Shown one piece after another: positions 5,010 through 5,097 of a stretch of DNA of 5,097 nucleotides. Position 1 is the first letter of the stretch. Each line of letters begins with the position of its first letter. Below the pieces are notes generated by a model. That model saw only the letters and a list, made by a program, of their open reading frames with translations, did not search any database and was not told the origin of the DNA. The position numbers and the translations under genes were made by a program. This stretch comes from an uncultured Pseudomonadota bacterium (GTDB lineage: Bacteria; Pseudomonadota; Gammaproteobacteria; Burkholderiales; Thiobacillaceae): positions 1-5,097 of the forward strand of contig CAISDD010000136.1 in NCBI GenBank assembly GCA_903883985.1, in the 5' to 3' direction.

Positions 5010-5097
5010 AAGTAAGCTGTCGAAACCAATTTGGCTTACCACCGGGCTCCCTCACCCTGCCCTCACCCGAAGAGGGTTCCACCCCCTTCCCCCTCCG
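5010..5097. repeat. Right copy of ~90-bp dispersed repeat (inverted relative to 432-523)
   Basis: The sequence AAGTAAGCTGTCGAAACC, continuing through TTGGCTTACCACCGGGC and CCTCACCCTGCCCTC, is the reverse complement of the left repeat with a few differences. The internal hairpin arm is degraded here (CACCCGAAGAGGG in place of the clean left-hand stem). The element reaches the window edge, so its true end is not seen. An open frame that begins with an ATG inside it (5042) is not a gene start. Confidence 0.85.

Noticed and set aside
4719..5042. Open frame starting in the right repeat and running into the methyltransferase remnant
   Set aside because: Its ATG and first half come from repeat sequence; only the last 25 or so codons are methyltransferase-like, and it ends at the mutant stop.

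Overview
The window looks like an accessory region of a proteobacterial chromosome. A beta- or gammaproteobacterium with an exopolysaccharide/exosortase system is my best guess. The reasons are a PEP-CTERM (exosortase-sorted) secreted protein with a typical VPEPETYALM tail, a good sigma-54 promoter match in front of it, GC-rich structured intergenic repeats, and the start of an ABC ATPase resembling the polysaccharide-export (Wzt/TagH) type. Taxonomy is inference only. Every gene or gene remnant I can support lies on the minus strand, so the biological order runs from high to low coordinates.

Reading along the minus strand: (i) 5097-4890 holds two kinds of structured repeats. (ii) About 4830-4380 is a broken fragment of an N6-adenine DNA methyltransferase of the PglX/type IIG class, with a stop codon inside its SAM-binding motif and a later frameshift. 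(iii) 4364-2726 is an apparently intact hipB-hipA toxin-antitoxin operon. It has a candidate promoter, a perfect 12-bp inverted repeat that fits an autoregulatory operator, and an ATGA start/stop overlap. (iv) 2725-2315 is an intergenic region with several inverted repeats and a sigma-54-type -24/-12 element. (v) 2314-1649 encodes the PEP-CTERM protein, followed by a strong intrinsic terminator at 1622-1596. (vi) 1417-113 is a graveyard of toxin-gene remnants: a nucleotidyltransferase (MNT) N-terminus, a BrnT C-terminus, a PIN-domain gene with one in-frame stop and a repeat at its 3' end, and a frameshifted DUF3368 C-terminus. (vii) 59-1 is the first 19 codons of an ABC transporter ATPase that runs off the window.

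Two short reading frames at 901-803 and 1295-1119 resemble each other over about 95 bp. Both begin much like the ABC gene (ATGCCC..., MPxVxHxTK). Together with the ABC start, this makes three related start segments, each just downstream of a toxin remnant. The left and right ends of the window carry inverted copies of a roughly 90-bp repeat (432-523 and 5010-5097) that bracket everything else.

Only hipA, hipB, the PEP-CTERM gene and the ABC gene start look functional. HipB is expected to neutralise the HipA kinase and repress the operon. The PEP-CTERM protein is expected to be exported and processed by an exosortase encoded elsewhere. The rest reads as the debris of a defence/toxin-antitoxin island. 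The stretch 1418-1595 and the stretch 4365-4380 show nothing I recognise. I see no tRNA, rRNA, CRISPR array or intact transposase.
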